A stretch of 64,000 nt of DNA from Xanthomonas sp. GPE 39 (GTDB lineage: Bacteria > Pseudomonadota > Gammaproteobacteria > Xanthomonadales > Xanthomonadaceae), in the NCBI RefSeq assembly GCF_000963005.1, contig NZ_JZHZ01000007.1, positions 3,192,550 through 3,256,549 of the forward strand. Reading direction: 5' to 3'. Under the pieces are notes generated by a model, which was given only the letters and a program-made list of their open reading frames with translations, was not told the DNA's origin and did not search any database. This document shows, piece by piece, positions 1 through 11,238 of the stretch (positions are counted from its first letter, which is position 1; each line of letters opens with the position of its first letter). Made by a program: the position numbers and the translations under genes.

Positions 1-203
1 AGGTTGCGCTCATCGAACAGCACCGCACCGTGGCTGGGCCGCTCGCTGAGGTGGATGAGCTTGAGCAAGGTGCTCTTGCCGGCACCGGAATGACCGGTGA
101 CGAACAGCATCTCGCCCTCCTCTACCTGGAAGCTGACATCCACCAGCGCCGTATGGCCGCCAGCGTACTGTTTAGTGACATTGTCGAATCGCAGAACACT
201 CAT
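1..203 (-). CDS. ftsE: Cell division ATP-binding protein FtsE (5' part only)
   Basis: Only the first 67 codons are in the window; the gene runs off the left edge. The protein begins MSVLRFDNVTKQYAGG and has a Walker A motif GHSGAGKS at about residues 38-45, typical of FtsE, the ATPase of the FtsEX complex that couples divisome activity to cell-wall hydrolysis at the inner membrane. It lies 75 bp downstream of rhlB on the same strand, so the two may be co-transcribed. Another small ABC ATPase is possible because the signature and Walker B regions are missing, but the N-terminal sequence is characteristic. Confidence 0.75.
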   Translation of the reverse strand, partial: MSVLRFDNVTKQYAGGHTALVDVSFQVEEGEMLFVTGHSGAGKSTLLKLIHLSERPSHGAVLFDERN

Positions 204-278
204 CCGACGATTATGCCGGAGCGCCCAGGGTATTCGTCCACCGAGCGCATACAGCGCGCGGCGGACGGATGCCACGGC

Positions 279-1991
279 TCAGGAACCGGACACCAGCGAG
301 CGCAGCTTGCGGCCGAGACGGGTCAAGAACGAATCGTTCTTGACAGACGCGGCCGCGCGCTCGCCCTGGCGCGGAGCCTTGACCGGCGTCGCCACGACCT
401 GCACCGGCTTGGCCGACGCCGCGACATTGCCTGACTGGGTTCCATCGACCGCGTCCAGTGGCCGCCCACCGCGACGGCGCCTGCGCTTACGCGGCGGACG
501 CTCGCCTTCTACCAGCGGCACCCCCTCGGCGGCCACGCGGGCAGGCTTCGGCACGGCGGGCGCTGGCGCATCGGTCACGGCGGTGGCGTCGACCGGGCGC
601 GGAGTGCGTGATCGGCGTCGCGGCTTGCCATCGGCACCGCGCGATTCACCGCGCCCACCAGGGCCACTACGAGCACCACCGGACTTGCCGCCGCCACGAC
701 GTTGCTCATCGGCCTCGCGCTGGGCACGCGCTTCGCGGAAGATCTCGCCGATGCTGTCATCGCCATCGGCCTCGGCCGCCTCGCCTTCCACCGCCACACG
801 CGGGGTGCGCGGCAGCGCTACCAGCAGCTCCGCCGTCACCGGCTCGACCGGGATCTTCTGCTCGATGTAGGCCTCGATGTCCGGCAGGCTCATCGCGTAA
901 CGCTCGCAGGCGAAGCTGATCGCATCCCCTTCCTCGCCCAGCCGCGCAGTGCGGCCGATACGGTGCACGTAATCCTCCGCGTCGAACGGCAGGTCGTAGT
1001 TGTAGACGTATTTGACCCCGTCGATATGCAGACCGCGCGCAGCCACGTCGGTGACCACGAGGATTTCCAACTGGCCCTTCTGGAAACGGTTGAGCAGCGT
1101 CTCGCGCTTCTTTTGCGGCACATCGCCAGAGAGCACGCCGACCCGGTAGCCATTGCGCTCCAGCGCCCGTGCCACGCGCTCGACGAACGCCTTGGTGTTG
1201 ACGAACACCATGGTGCGCGCGCCCTCGCTGCGCGACAGCAGGCCGAGCAACAGGGTCAGCTTCTCCTCGTCGGAGGGGAAATAGATGCGCTGACGCACCC
1301 GCGCGGCGGTGATGCTTTCGGCCTCGACCACAAGCTTTTCCGGTTCGTTCATGTGCTCATAGGCCAGCTCCAGCACGCGATGGCTGAGCGTGGCCGAGAA
1401 CAACAACGTCTGCCGAGTGCCGCGCTCGGGCATGCGCCGCAGCAGGAAACGGATGTCCTTGATGAAACCCAGATCGAACATGCGGTCGGCTTCGTCCAGC
1501 ACGCAGATCTCGCAAGCGTGCAGGGACACCACTTTGTGCTGTTTGACGTAGTCGATCAGCCGCCCGGGGGTGGCGATGATTACGTCCACGCCCTGCTGCA
1601 GCAGTTCGCGCTGTTTGTCGTAGTCCACACCGCCATAGACCAGCGCGAAACGCAGGCCAATGTCGGCGCCGAACTTGACCGCGTCCTTGTGGATCTGGAT
1701 CGCCAGTTCGCGGGTCGGCGCCAGAATCAGCGCACGCGGGTCTTCCGGCTTGCGATCGGCCAACGCCGGGCGGCTGAGCAGACGGTTCATCACCGCCACC
1801 AGGAACGCCAGGGTCTTGCCGGTGCCGGTCTGGGCCTGCCCGGCCACGTCGCGACCCGGCAAGGCCACCGGCAGGGTCAGCGCCTGGATCGGTGTGCAGC
1901 GGGTGAAGCCGGCGCTTTCGAGCCCCGCCAGCAGAGCCGGTTCCAGGTCGAACGCGGAAAAAGTCACATCGGTCAGCGGTTTGTCGCTCAT
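279..1991 (-). CDS. rhlB: DEAD-box ATP-dependent RNA helicase RhlB
   Basis: A 570-aa DEAD-box helicase that unwinds structured RNA; in gammaproteobacteria RhlB works with RNase E in the degradosome. All core motifs are visible: AQTGTGKT (motif I, about residues 53-60), PTRELA (Ia), [13 protein letters not shown] (II), SAT (III) and HRIGRTAR (VI). After about residue 400 comes a low-complexity Arg/Gly/Ala-rich tail, longer than in E. coli RhlB (about 421 aa) and probably an RNA- or partner-binding region. It is divergent from trxA, and rho follows, matching the rhlB-trxA-rho neighbourhood of other gammaproteobacteria. Confidence 0.93.
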   Translation of the reverse strand: MSDKPLTDVTFSAFDLEPALLAGLESAGFTRCTPIQALTLPVALPGRDVAGQAQTGTGKTLAFLVAVMNRLLSRPALADRKPEDPRALILAPTRELAIQIHKDAVKFGADIGLRFALVYGGVDYDKQRELLQQGVDVIIATPGRLIDYVKQHKVVSLHACEICVLDEADRMFDLGFIKDIRFLLRRMPERGTRQTLLFSATLSHRVLELAYEHMNEPEKLVVEAESITAARVRQRIYFPSDEEKLTLLLGLLSRSEGARTMVFVNTKAFVERVARALERNGYRVGVLSGDVPQKKRETLLNRFQKGQLEILVVTDVAARGLHIDGVKYVYNYDLPFDAEDYVHRIGRTARLGEEGDAISFACERYAMSLPDIEAYIEQKIPVEPVTAELLVALPRTPRVAVEGEAAEADGDDSIGEIFREARAQREADEQRRGGGKSGGARSGPGGRGESRGADGKPRRRSRTPRPVDATAVTDAPAPAVPKPARVAAEGVPLVEGERPPRKRRRRRGGRPLDAVDGTQSGNVAASAKPVQVVATPVKAPRQGERAAASVKNDSFLTRLGRKLRSLVSGS

Positions 1992-2193
1992 CTTTCCATC
2001 TTCGTGAGGCTACCCCGCCCTAGGCGTAAGGTCGCAGCTTGCGTCGGTCCCGGCAGCGTCGCACACTGGCGTCTTCCATACCGGGTCGCGCGACAGGGGG
2101 AATCCCTTGATTTCGACGCGCAATGCCCCAGTTTACCGCAATGCGGCGGCCACCCGGTCCGGTCGATCGCATTGATCCAGGAGATTTTCCAAA

Positions 2194-2535
2194 GTGAGCG
2201 ACAAGGTTCTACACGTCGGCGACGCCGATTTCGATGCCAAGGTGCTGCAATCGGACGAGGCGGTTCTGGTGGATTTCTGGGCCGAATGGTGCGGCCCGTG
2301 CAAGATGATCGCGCCGGTGCTGGACGACCTCGCCGAGGCCTACGACGGCCGGCTGAAGGTGGCAAAGATCAATGTAGACGAAAATCGTGCCACGGCGATC
2401 AAATACCAGGTCCGCTCGATCCCGATGCTGCTGCTGTTCAAGAACGGCCAGATCCAGGCCACCCAGATCGGTGCGGTCGGCAAGGGCCAGCTGACCCAGA
2501 TGATCGACAAGACGCTGGGCGGCGCGGCTGCCTGA
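2194..2535 (+). CDS. trxA: Thioredoxin 1
   Basis: A 113-aa cytoplasmic disulfide reductase with active site WCGPC (Cys33/Cys36), preceded by DFWAEW, and the cis-proline region RSIPML, all canonical for TrxA. Translation starts at a GTG at 2194; an AGGAG Shine-Dalgarno at 2179-2183 supports this start. It is reduced by thioredoxin reductase and serves ribonucleotide reductase and general thiol repair. It is divergent from rhlB (202-bp gap) and followed by rho on the same strand. Confidence 0.97.
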   Translation: MSDKVLHVGDADFDAKVLQSDEAVLVDFWAEWCGPCKMIAPVLDDLAEAYDGRLKVAKINVDENRATAIKYQVRSIPMLLLFKNGQIQATQIGAVGKGQLTQMIDKTLGGAAA

Positions 2536-2542
2536 CGCCCAC

Positions 2543-2567
2543 CTGCCGCTCCGCTCCGGAGCGGCAG
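2543..2567 (+). terminator. Hairpin after trxA
   Basis: A perfect 10-bp stem (CTGCCGCTCC / GGAGCGGCAG) with loop GCTCC begins 7 bp after the trxA stop codon. No T-run follows, so it may be a Rho-type or processing hairpin rather than a strict intrinsic terminator. Confidence 0.55.
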
Positions 2568-2768
2568 CTCTGGACGCCGCGGCCTTACGCTGGTAGCTGA
2601 ATCGCCTGCAAGCGTGGGCTTGCCGTGATTGCGCGGCGGTGATAGTGTCGGTATATCCGGTCGCACTAGCGCACCGCACCCCCTCTGGAAGTTTCTCTCC
2701 CAGACCCGCTCCCAATCCATTTGCCCCCTACGTTTGGGTGCTCGCACTCTTAAGCGAGGAACGCTACT

Positions 2769-4526
2769 TTGTCCGATAACACCATATCTGAACCCGGGAG
2801 CATCGACGCTCCCGCCGAGAAACGCGTGCGCAAGCCGCGCGTCAACAGAGCCACGGCCGATACCGAAGCCAGCGCCGACCACGGCACGCCCGCGCAGCCG
2901 AATCTGCCGCTGCCCGCTGCGCCAGTCCAGGCCGACGCGCCACGCCCAGCTCACCAGGAACATGCGCCAACGCCGTCCAACCATGGCCCATCAGCCGGCA
3001 ACGGCGAGCAACCGGCCATGCCGCCACAGCCACACGGCGGCAACCCCAACGATGGCGGAGAACCGCGCGAAGGCGGCCACCCGCGCTTCAACAATCAGAA
3101 TCAGAACCAGAACAACAATCAGCAGGGCAACCGCCGCGACCGCTTCCGCAATCGCCGCGACCGCAACCGCGAGCGCTTCCAGGACAACGGCTTGCCCAGC
3201 GACAACGGCGCCAACGAAGTCTTCGTGCCGCGCGTGCATGCCAGCGTGCCTGAAGGCTTCCCGATCTACTCGTTAAGCGACCTGAAACGGATGCCGGCGC
3301 AGAAGCTGCTCGACATCGCCGAACAACTCAACATCCAGGACGGCGTGGCGCGCGCGCGCAAGCAAGACGTGATCTTCGCGCTGCTCAAGGTGCTCACCCG
3401 CCATGGCGAAGGCGTCGCCGCCGACGGCGTGCTGGAAATCCTGCCGGACGGCTTCGGCTTCCTGCGCGCGGCCGAGGCCAGCTACCTGGCCGGCCCGGAC
3501 GACACCTACATCTCGCCCAGCCAGATCCGCCGCTTCAACCTGCGCACTGGCGATCACCTGTCCGGCCGCATCCGTTTCCCGAAAGATGGCGAACGCTATT
3601 TCGCGCTGTCGATCGTCGACACCATCAACGGCGAGCCACTGGAAGCGAGCAAGAACAAGGTCCTGTTCGAGAACTTGACCGCGCTGTTCCCGCGCAAGCG
3701 CTTCACCCTGGAACGCGGCAACGGCTCCTCGGAAGACATCTCCGGCCGCATCCTCGACCTGATGGCGCCACAAGGCAAAGGCCAGCGTGCCTTGATCGTC
3801 TCGCCACCCAAGGCCGGTAAAACCATGCTGATGCAGCAGGTGGCCACGGCGATCACCACCAACCATCCGGATGTGCACCTGATCGTGTTGCTGATCGACG
3901 AGCGCCCGGAAGAAGTGACCGAAATGCAGCGCACCGTGCGCGGCGAGGTCATCTCCTCCACCTTCGACGAACCAGCCGCGCGCCACGTACAGGTTGCCGA
4001 GATGGTGATCGAGCGCGCCAAGCGCTTGGTCGAACACAAGAAGGACGTGGTGATCCTGCTCGACTCGATCACCCGCCTGGCCCGCGCCTACAACAACGTG
4101 GTGCCGTCCTCCGGCAAGGTGCTCAGCGGCGGCGTCGACGCCAATGCGCTGCACCGCCCGAAGCGTTTCTTCGGCGCAGCACGCAACGTCGAGGAAGGCG
4201 GCTCGCTGACCATCATCGCCACCGCACTGGTGGAGACCGGCAGCAAGATGGACGAGGTGATCTACGAAGAGTTCAAGGGCACCGGCAACAGCGAAGTGCA
4301 CCTGAACCGCCGCATCGCCGAGAAGCGCGTGTACCCGGCAATCGACATCAACCGCTCCGGCACCCGCCGCGAAGACCTGTTGATCGATCCGGAACTGCTG
4401 CAGAAGATCTGGATCCTGCGCAAACTGCTGCATCCGATGGACGAGATCGCCGCGATGGAGTTCCTGCTGGATAAGATGAAGAACACCAAGTCCAACGACG
4501 AGTTCTTCGGCTCGATGAAGCGCTGA
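2769..4526 (+). CDS. rho: Transcription termination factor Rho
   Basis: A 585-aa hexameric RNA-dependent ATPase that ends transcription of untranslated RNA. The start is a TTG at 2769, supported by GAGGA at 2756-2760. The Rho_N domain begins near residue 164 ([14 protein letters not shown]), followed by the RNA-binding cold-shock-like domain ([14 protein letters not shown]), Walker A SPPKAGKT and Walker [13 protein letters not shown]. An extra segment of about 150 residues precedes the conserved domain and is rich in Pro, Asn, Gln and Arg, so the protein is well above the usual roughly 420 aa. The 230-bp leader after trxA is C-rich, suitable for Rho autoregulation. Confidence 0.96.
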   Translation: MSDNTISEPGSIDAPAEKRVRKPRVNRATADTEASADHGTPAQPNLPLPAAPVQADAPRPAHQEHAPTPSNHGPSAGNGEQPAMPPQPHGGNPNDGGEPREGGHPRFNNQNQNQNNNQQGNRRDRFRNRRDRNRERFQDNGLPSDNGANEVFVPRVHASVPEGFPIYSLSDLKRMPAQKLLDIAEQLNIQDGVARARKQDVIFALLKVLTRHGEGVAADGVLEILPDGFGFLRAAEASYLAGPDDTYISPSQIRRFNLRTGDHLSGRIRFPKDGERYFALSIVDTINGEPLEASKNKVLFENLTALFPRKRFTLERGNGSSEDISGRILDLMAPQGKGQRALIVSPPKAGKTMLMQQVATAITTNHPDVHLIVLLIDERPEEVTEMQRTVRGEVISSTFDEPAARHVQVAEMVIERAKRLVEHKKDVVILLDSITRLARAYNNVVPSSGKVLSGGVDANALHRPKRFFGAARNVEEGGSLTIIATALVETGSKMDEVIYEEFKGTGNSEVHLNRRIAEKRVYPAIDINRSGTRREDLLIDPELLQKIWILRKLLHPMDEIAAMEFLLDKMKNTKSNDEFFGSMKR

Positions 4527-4550
4527 AGTCCAGCCACGCCTCATCACAAA

Positions 4551-4580
4551 CGCCCCGTCCCGACGGGGCGTTTGCGTTTT
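4551..4580 (+). terminator. Intrinsic terminator of rho
   Basis: The stem CGCCCCGTC / GACGGGGCG with a very short loop (4551-4570) is followed by the T-rich tract TTTGCGTTTT. It lies 24 bp after the rho stop codon, between convergent rho and icd. Confidence 0.85.
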
Positions 4581-4718
4581 GGAGATCAATCCCCGCCGAC
4601 GCTGCGGGACGATACGCGCGTCCACCGACCGACGTCGCGAGGAACGCAACAAAACAACTCTACTGCTACCCACTCACCCGCGACCGCAAGATGCAGCAGC
4701 GGGTGCGTGACACGAAAC

Positions 4719-7712
<2,994 letters not shown>

Positions 7713-7892
7713 GGTAAAGCGTCGGGCCGTGTGCCTGCCAAGAAGCAGCCGCATGGCGCTTGGCAGCGGCTGGCGGCGCGCCAGCATGGTGCAGCGATTT
7801 GTCTGCATCTCCCACACAGGGCATGCGTATGCTCGCTACATCGGCGGCAGCTTCAGCGCACGCTCTCTATGGAATGGAGACAGACAGACAAA

Positions 7893-10181
7893 ATGGCGTT
7901 CTATGCACATTCGACCGAACGCCGCGATCGCAGCGATTGGCAGGGCCTGGCGGATCATCTAAATAGCGTCGGTGAGCGTGCTGCGTGCCACGCCGAGACA
8001 TTCGGCGGACAACAGATGGCCCGCGTCAGTGGGAAATTGCACGATCTCGGCAAGTACACCGCAAAATTCCAGGCGCGCCTGGACGGCGACCCTACCAAGG
8101 TGGATCACGCCACTTGGGGCGCGCGGATTGCTTGTGCGCGTTATGGCGATGGCGGCAAGCTGTTGGCCTACGCCATCGCCGGACATCATGCTGGGCTGGC
8201 GGACGGACGCCAGGACAAAGACTCCTCTCGCACCTCGCTGCACGAGCGGCTGTCGGAGGAGTACCGCGCACAAGCGTTGCCTCCCTTATTACCGGACTGG
8301 GAACACGAACTGACGCTACCAACCAAGCTGGAACTTCCACAGGGCTTCGCCCGCCATCCCCGTCCAGACCGCCGCGCCTTCCAGATGACGCTACTGGCGC
8401 GGATGATCTTCTCCTGCCTGGTGGATGCCGATTTCGTCGATACCGATGACTTCTACCGGCGCATTGAGGGCCGCAAGACACGCGAAGAAGAGGTGGGTAG
8501 GCGACCAACACTGGTAGAACTGCGCGAACGCCTCGACACGCATTTGGCTGGACTCCCGAGCGAAGGGGGCATCAATCCGGTACGCGCACAGATCCTGCGC
8601 GACGTGCGCGGCAAGGCCCATCTGCGCCCAGGCCTGTTCTCACTCACCGTGCCAACCGGCGGCGGCAAGACCCTGGCATCGCTGGCATTCGCACTGGACC
8701 ACGCCATCGCGCACGGACTGCGCCGGGTGATCTACGTCATCCCGTTCACCAGCATCGTCGACCAGACCGCTGCAGTCTTCCGCCATGCGCTCGGCGAGCA
8801 GGAAAACGACAATGTAGTGCTGGAACATCACAGCGCCTTCTTCGACGATCCCGGCAAGGCGCTGCAGGCAATCGAAAAGCGCAAACTGGCGATGGAAAAC
8901 TGGGACGCACCGATCGTCGTCACCACCGCCGTGCAGTTTTTCGAGAGCCTGTTTGCCGACCGCCCCTCGCGCTGCCGCAAGCTGCACAACATCGCCGGCA
9001 GTGTGGTGATTCTGGACGAAGCACAGACCCTACCACACAAATTGTTGCGCCCCTGCGTGGCGCTGCTGGACGAGCTGGCGCGCAACTACCGGGTCAGCCC
9101 GGTACTGTGTACCGCTACCCAACCCGCGCTGCGCCAGGATCAGGGCTTCGCCGGTGGCCTCGAACAGGTCATCGAATTGGCGGAGGAACCGGAGGCGCTG
9201 TACACGCAACTGCGTCGTGTGCGCGTGCGGCATGTCGGCCCTCTGGACGACGATGCACTGGCCGAGCAGCTCCGGCAACGCGAACAGGTGTTATGCATCG
9301 TCAACAACCGCCGCCACGCACACGCCCTGTTCGACGCAATCGCCGATCAACCGGGCGCACGCCACCTGACCACGCTGATGCATGCGCGACATCGCAGTGT
9401 GGTGCTCGCACAGATACGAAAAGATTTGCAGGAAGGTCGGCCATGCCGAATTGTCTCAAGCAGTTTGATTGAAGCTGGGGTCGATCTGAGCGTGCCGCTG
9501 GTGCTACGCGCCGAGGCAGGCCTGGATTCCATTGCCCAGGCCGCTGGTCGCTGCAATCGCAACATGGAATGGGACATCGACAGCAGCGAAGTACGCGTCT
9601 TCGCGCCAACCAACAAAAACTGGAAGCCGCCGGATGCACTGAAACTGTTCGCCGAAGTGTTCCGCGATGTCGAGCGCGAGCATCACAGCGACCTGTTAGC
9701 AATGGACGCCATCCACACCTACTTTCGCAAGCTCTACCATCGCCTTGGTGATGGCAGACTCGACAACGAAGCAATCCTGGACCTACTGCGCAAGTCCACC
9801 ATCGACAACCTTCCCTTGGACACACTTGCGCGCAAGTTCAACGTGATCCAGACCACCATGCGCCCATTGATCGTGCCTTACGCCCCCTACGCGATGGAGT
9901 CGAACAAGGAAGTACCCGAGGTCGCCGACGTCCTACGCGAGCTTGAGCATGCCGAGCGTGTCAGCGTGGCCGGCGCGGCCCGCCGCCTGCAACCCTGGCT
10001 GGTGCAGGTCCCCGAGCAGGCCTACAAAGCGCTCTGGCAGGCGCACGCCATCGCTCCGGTAGCACCGGAGCGCTACGGCGAGCAGTTCATGCACCTACGC
10101 AATCCACGCCTGTACGACGCCCGGTTCGGGTTGCATTGGGACAACCCGCAGTTTTTGGAGGCTCAGGGCAATGTATGCTGA
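7893..10181 (+). CDS. cas3: CRISPR-associated nuclease-helicase Cas3 (type I-C)
   Basis: A 762-aa protein with the HD nuclease domain first and the SF2 helicase second. HD residues are seen in KLHDLGKY (His50-Asp51), DHATWGA (His72) and GHHAGL (His98/99). Helicase motifs are VPTGGGKT (Walker A, about 254-260), ILDEAQ (374-377), LCTATQP and SSSLIEAGVDLS / AGRCNR. Cas3 is recruited to Cascade R-loops and degrades the displaced strand. The start MAFYAHSTE at 7893 was chosen because family members begin this way and GGAG lies upstream at 7876-7879; an in-frame ATG at 7869 would add 8 residues. It is first in the cas locus and is separated from cas5 by a 382-bp AT-richer segment. Confidence 0.95.
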   Translation: MAFYAHSTERRDRSDWQGLADHLNSVGERAACHAETFGGQQMARVSGKLHDLGKYTAKFQARLDGDPTKVDHATWGARIACARYGDGGKLLAYAIAGHHAGLADGRQDKDSSRTSLHERLSEEYRAQALPPLLPDWEHELTLPTKLELPQGFARHPRPDRRAFQMTLLARMIFSCLVDADFVDTDDFYRRIEGRKTREEEVGRRPTLVELRERLDTHLAGLPSEGGINPVRAQILRDVRGKAHLRPGLFSLTVPTGGGKTLASLAFALDHAIAHGLRRVIYVIPFTSIVDQTAAVFRHALGEQENDNVVLEHHSAFFDDPGKALQAIEKRKLAMENWDAPIVVTTAVQFFESLFADRPSRCRKLHNIAGSVVILDEAQTLPHKLLRPCVALLDELARNYRVSPVLCTATQPALRQDQGFAGGLEQVIELAEEPEALYTQLRRVRVRHVGPLDDDALAEQLRQREQVLCIVNNRRHAHALFDAIADQPGARHLTTLMHARHRSVVLAQIRKDLQEGRPCRIVSSSLIEAGVDLSVPLVLRAEAGLDSIAQAAGRCNRNMEWDIDSSEVRVFAPTNKNWKPPDALKLFAEVFRDVEREHHSDLLAMDAIHTYFRKLYHRLGDGRLDNEAILDLLRKSTIDNLPLDTLARKFNVIQTTMRPLIVPYAPYAMESNKEVPEVADVLRELEHAERVSVAGAARRLQPWLVQVPEQAYKALWQAHAIAPVAPERYGEQFMHLRNPRLYDARFGLHWDNPQFLEAQGNVC

Positions 10182-10189
10182 GTAAAAAA

Positions 10190-10213
10190 ACTACAGTTGA
10201 ACTTTCATAAGAA
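10190..10213 (-). promoter_or_regulatory. Predicted target of the solo crRNA-like guide, with TTC PAM
   Basis: On the minus strand, TTC (10213-10211) is followed by TTATGAAAGTTCAACTGTAG (10210-10191). This aligns to the guide at 10475-10494 with 17 of 20 positions matched; one extra target base (an A at 10204 or 10205) lies at guide position 6, and the mismatches are at guide positions 6, 12 and 18. TTC is the usual PAM of type I-C systems. The site is just after the cas3 stop and 50-70 bp before the start of the 64-codon ORF, where a promoter would be expected, although no clear -35/-10 pair is recognisable. Confidence 0.7.
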
Positions 10214-10261
10214 GTTCTGGCAGTATGAGCATACCCAATACGCCAAGCAGGTAGTCCAGCC

Positions 10262-10456
10262 ATGTCTCAGCTCAGGAAGGAAGAGAAGGATTCCAGCTAT
10301 TCCATCATCAGCCTGCGATTGCACATCAAGAGCAAAGACAAGCTTTCTGTGTGGACTTGGGTGTTTTTCGTTCTCTTTATAGCGGTGATTGTCGTTCTCC
10401 ATAGGCTGGTGATGAGCACCCCATGGCTTGGGGAGCTAATGAAGCAATTGTTCTGA
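10262..10456 (+). CDS. Small putative membrane protein between cas3 and cas5 (CreT-like candidate)
   Basis: A 64-residue ORF of unknown family. Residues 1-30 are charged (KEEKD, KSKDK); residues 31-46 form one hydrophobic helix (WTWVFFVLFIAVIVVL), followed by a short amphipathic tail. A weak AGGT lies 9 bases before the ATG. Codon use is unlike the neighbours (ATA, AGG and many T-ending codons in a GC-rich genome). Its stop codon sits in the loop of the pseudo-repeat hairpin that begins the solo crRNA-like unit, and the DNA upstream is the site that guide matches. By analogy with CreTA modules it could be a toxin held silent by Cascade, but no toxin homology is visible. It could also be a Cas accessory protein or a chance ORF. 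Confidence 0.5.
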   Translation: MSQLRKEEKDSSYSIISLRLHIKSKDKLSVWTWVFFVLFIAVIVVLHRLVMSTPWLGELMKQLF

Positions 10457-10524
10457 AGGAACGTGGATTGAAACTTATGTAGTTCGACTGTGGTGAAAAC
10501 CCGCCCCTCCCAACAGGGAGGGGC
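10450..10524 (+). ncRNA. Solo crRNA-like unit (CreA/CreR-like): pseudo-repeat, guide, hairpin
   Basis: The first pseudo-repeat has a short hairpin GTTC-TGAAG-GAAC (10450-10462) followed by GTGGATTGAAAC; bases 10462-10474 equal the last 13 bases of the CRISPR repeat, including the 11-base Cas5d 5' handle. The guide follows (10475 to about 10502). Next is a 9-bp perfect stem GCCCCTCCC-AACA-GGGAGGGGC (10503-10524), which resembles the hairpin half of the repeat in shape but not in sequence and could be a second pseudo-repeat. The guide matches 10190-10210 upstream, mismatched only at positions 6, 12 and 18. CreA antitoxin RNAs of CreTA modules and CreR autorepressor RNAs have this architecture; assignment to either is inference. 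Confidence 0.7.
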
Positions 10525-10563
10525 ATTCCGTGAAAACACACTCTTACGGGTGGGAGGACAAGG

Positions 10564-11238
10564 ATGAGCTACGGAGTCAGGCTCCATATCTGGGGCGAGC
10601 GGGCGCTGTTTACGCGTCCTGAAATGAAAGTCGAGCGGATGTCGTATGACATCATCACACCATCGGCAGCACGGGGAATTCTGGAAGCAATCCACTGGAA
10701 GCCTGCGATCCGCTGGGTGGTGGACAGCATCCAGGTACTCAAGCCCATCCGCTTCGAGTCGATCCGCCGCAACGAAGTTGGTGGCAAGCTCTCGGCTGCA
10801 AGCGTCAGCAAGGCGATCAAAGCAGGACGCACCGATGGCTTGGTCAGCTATGTGGATGAAGATCGGCAACAGCGCGCCGCCACCCTCCTGCGCGATGTCG
10901 GCTACGTCATCGCCGCGCACTTCGAGTTGAGCGACAAGGCTGGCCCCGACGACAACGTCGGCAAACATTTAGACATCTTCAACCGCCGCGCGCGGCGCGG
11001 GCAATGCTTCCAGGCACCTTGCCTGGGCACCCGCGAATTCCCCGCCAGTTTCGCGCTGCTCGAAGCCGACGCCGCGCCACCGACCAGCGATCCGTCGCTG
11101 TGCGGAGAACGCGACCTGGGCTGGATGCTGCACGACATCGACTTTGCCGATGGCATGACGCCGCGTTTCTTCCGCGCACACATGGTGGATGGTCGCGTCG
11201 TGGTGCCACCCCTGCACGACGACGGGGTACACACATGA
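10564..11238 (+). CDS. cas5: CRISPR-associated protein Cas5d, crRNA-processing endonuclease (type I-C)
   Basis: A 224-aa protein. In type I-C, which lacks Cas6, Cas5d cuts each repeat at the 3' base of its hairpin and stays on the 5' handle as a Cascade subunit. The N-terminus YGVRLHIWGERALFTRPEMK and the following DIITPSAARGILEAIHWKP are typical of Cas5d. A strong GGGAGGA lies just upstream of the ATG. Its last four bases overlap the first codon of cas8c (ATGA, 11235-11238), indicating translational coupling. Confidence 0.95.
   Translation: MSYGVRLHIWGERALFTRPEMKVERMSYDIITPSAARGILEAIHWKPAIRWVVDSIQVLKPIRFESIRRNEVGGKLSAASVSKAIKAGRTDGLVSYVDEDRQQRAATLLRDVGYVIAAHFELSDKAGPDDNVGKHLDIFNRRARRGQCFQAPCLGTREFPASFALLEADAAPPTSDPSLCGERDLGWMLHDIDFADGMTPRFFRAHMVDGRVVVPPLHDDGVHT

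Noticed and set aside
702..2600. 632-codon plus-strand open frame opposite rhlB
   Set aside because: It is a GC-driven shadow of rhlB and trxA with Arg/His/Gln-rich composition and no domain; rhlB and trxA explain the DNA.
3273..4673. 466-codon minus-strand frame opposite rho
   Set aside because: Antisense shadow of rho; composition rich in His, Val and Gln without any motif.
7731..7892. Longer N-terminus for cas3
   Set aside because: The extra 54 residues have no family similarity, and the ATG at 7893 with an upstream GGAG gives the expected Cas3 start.
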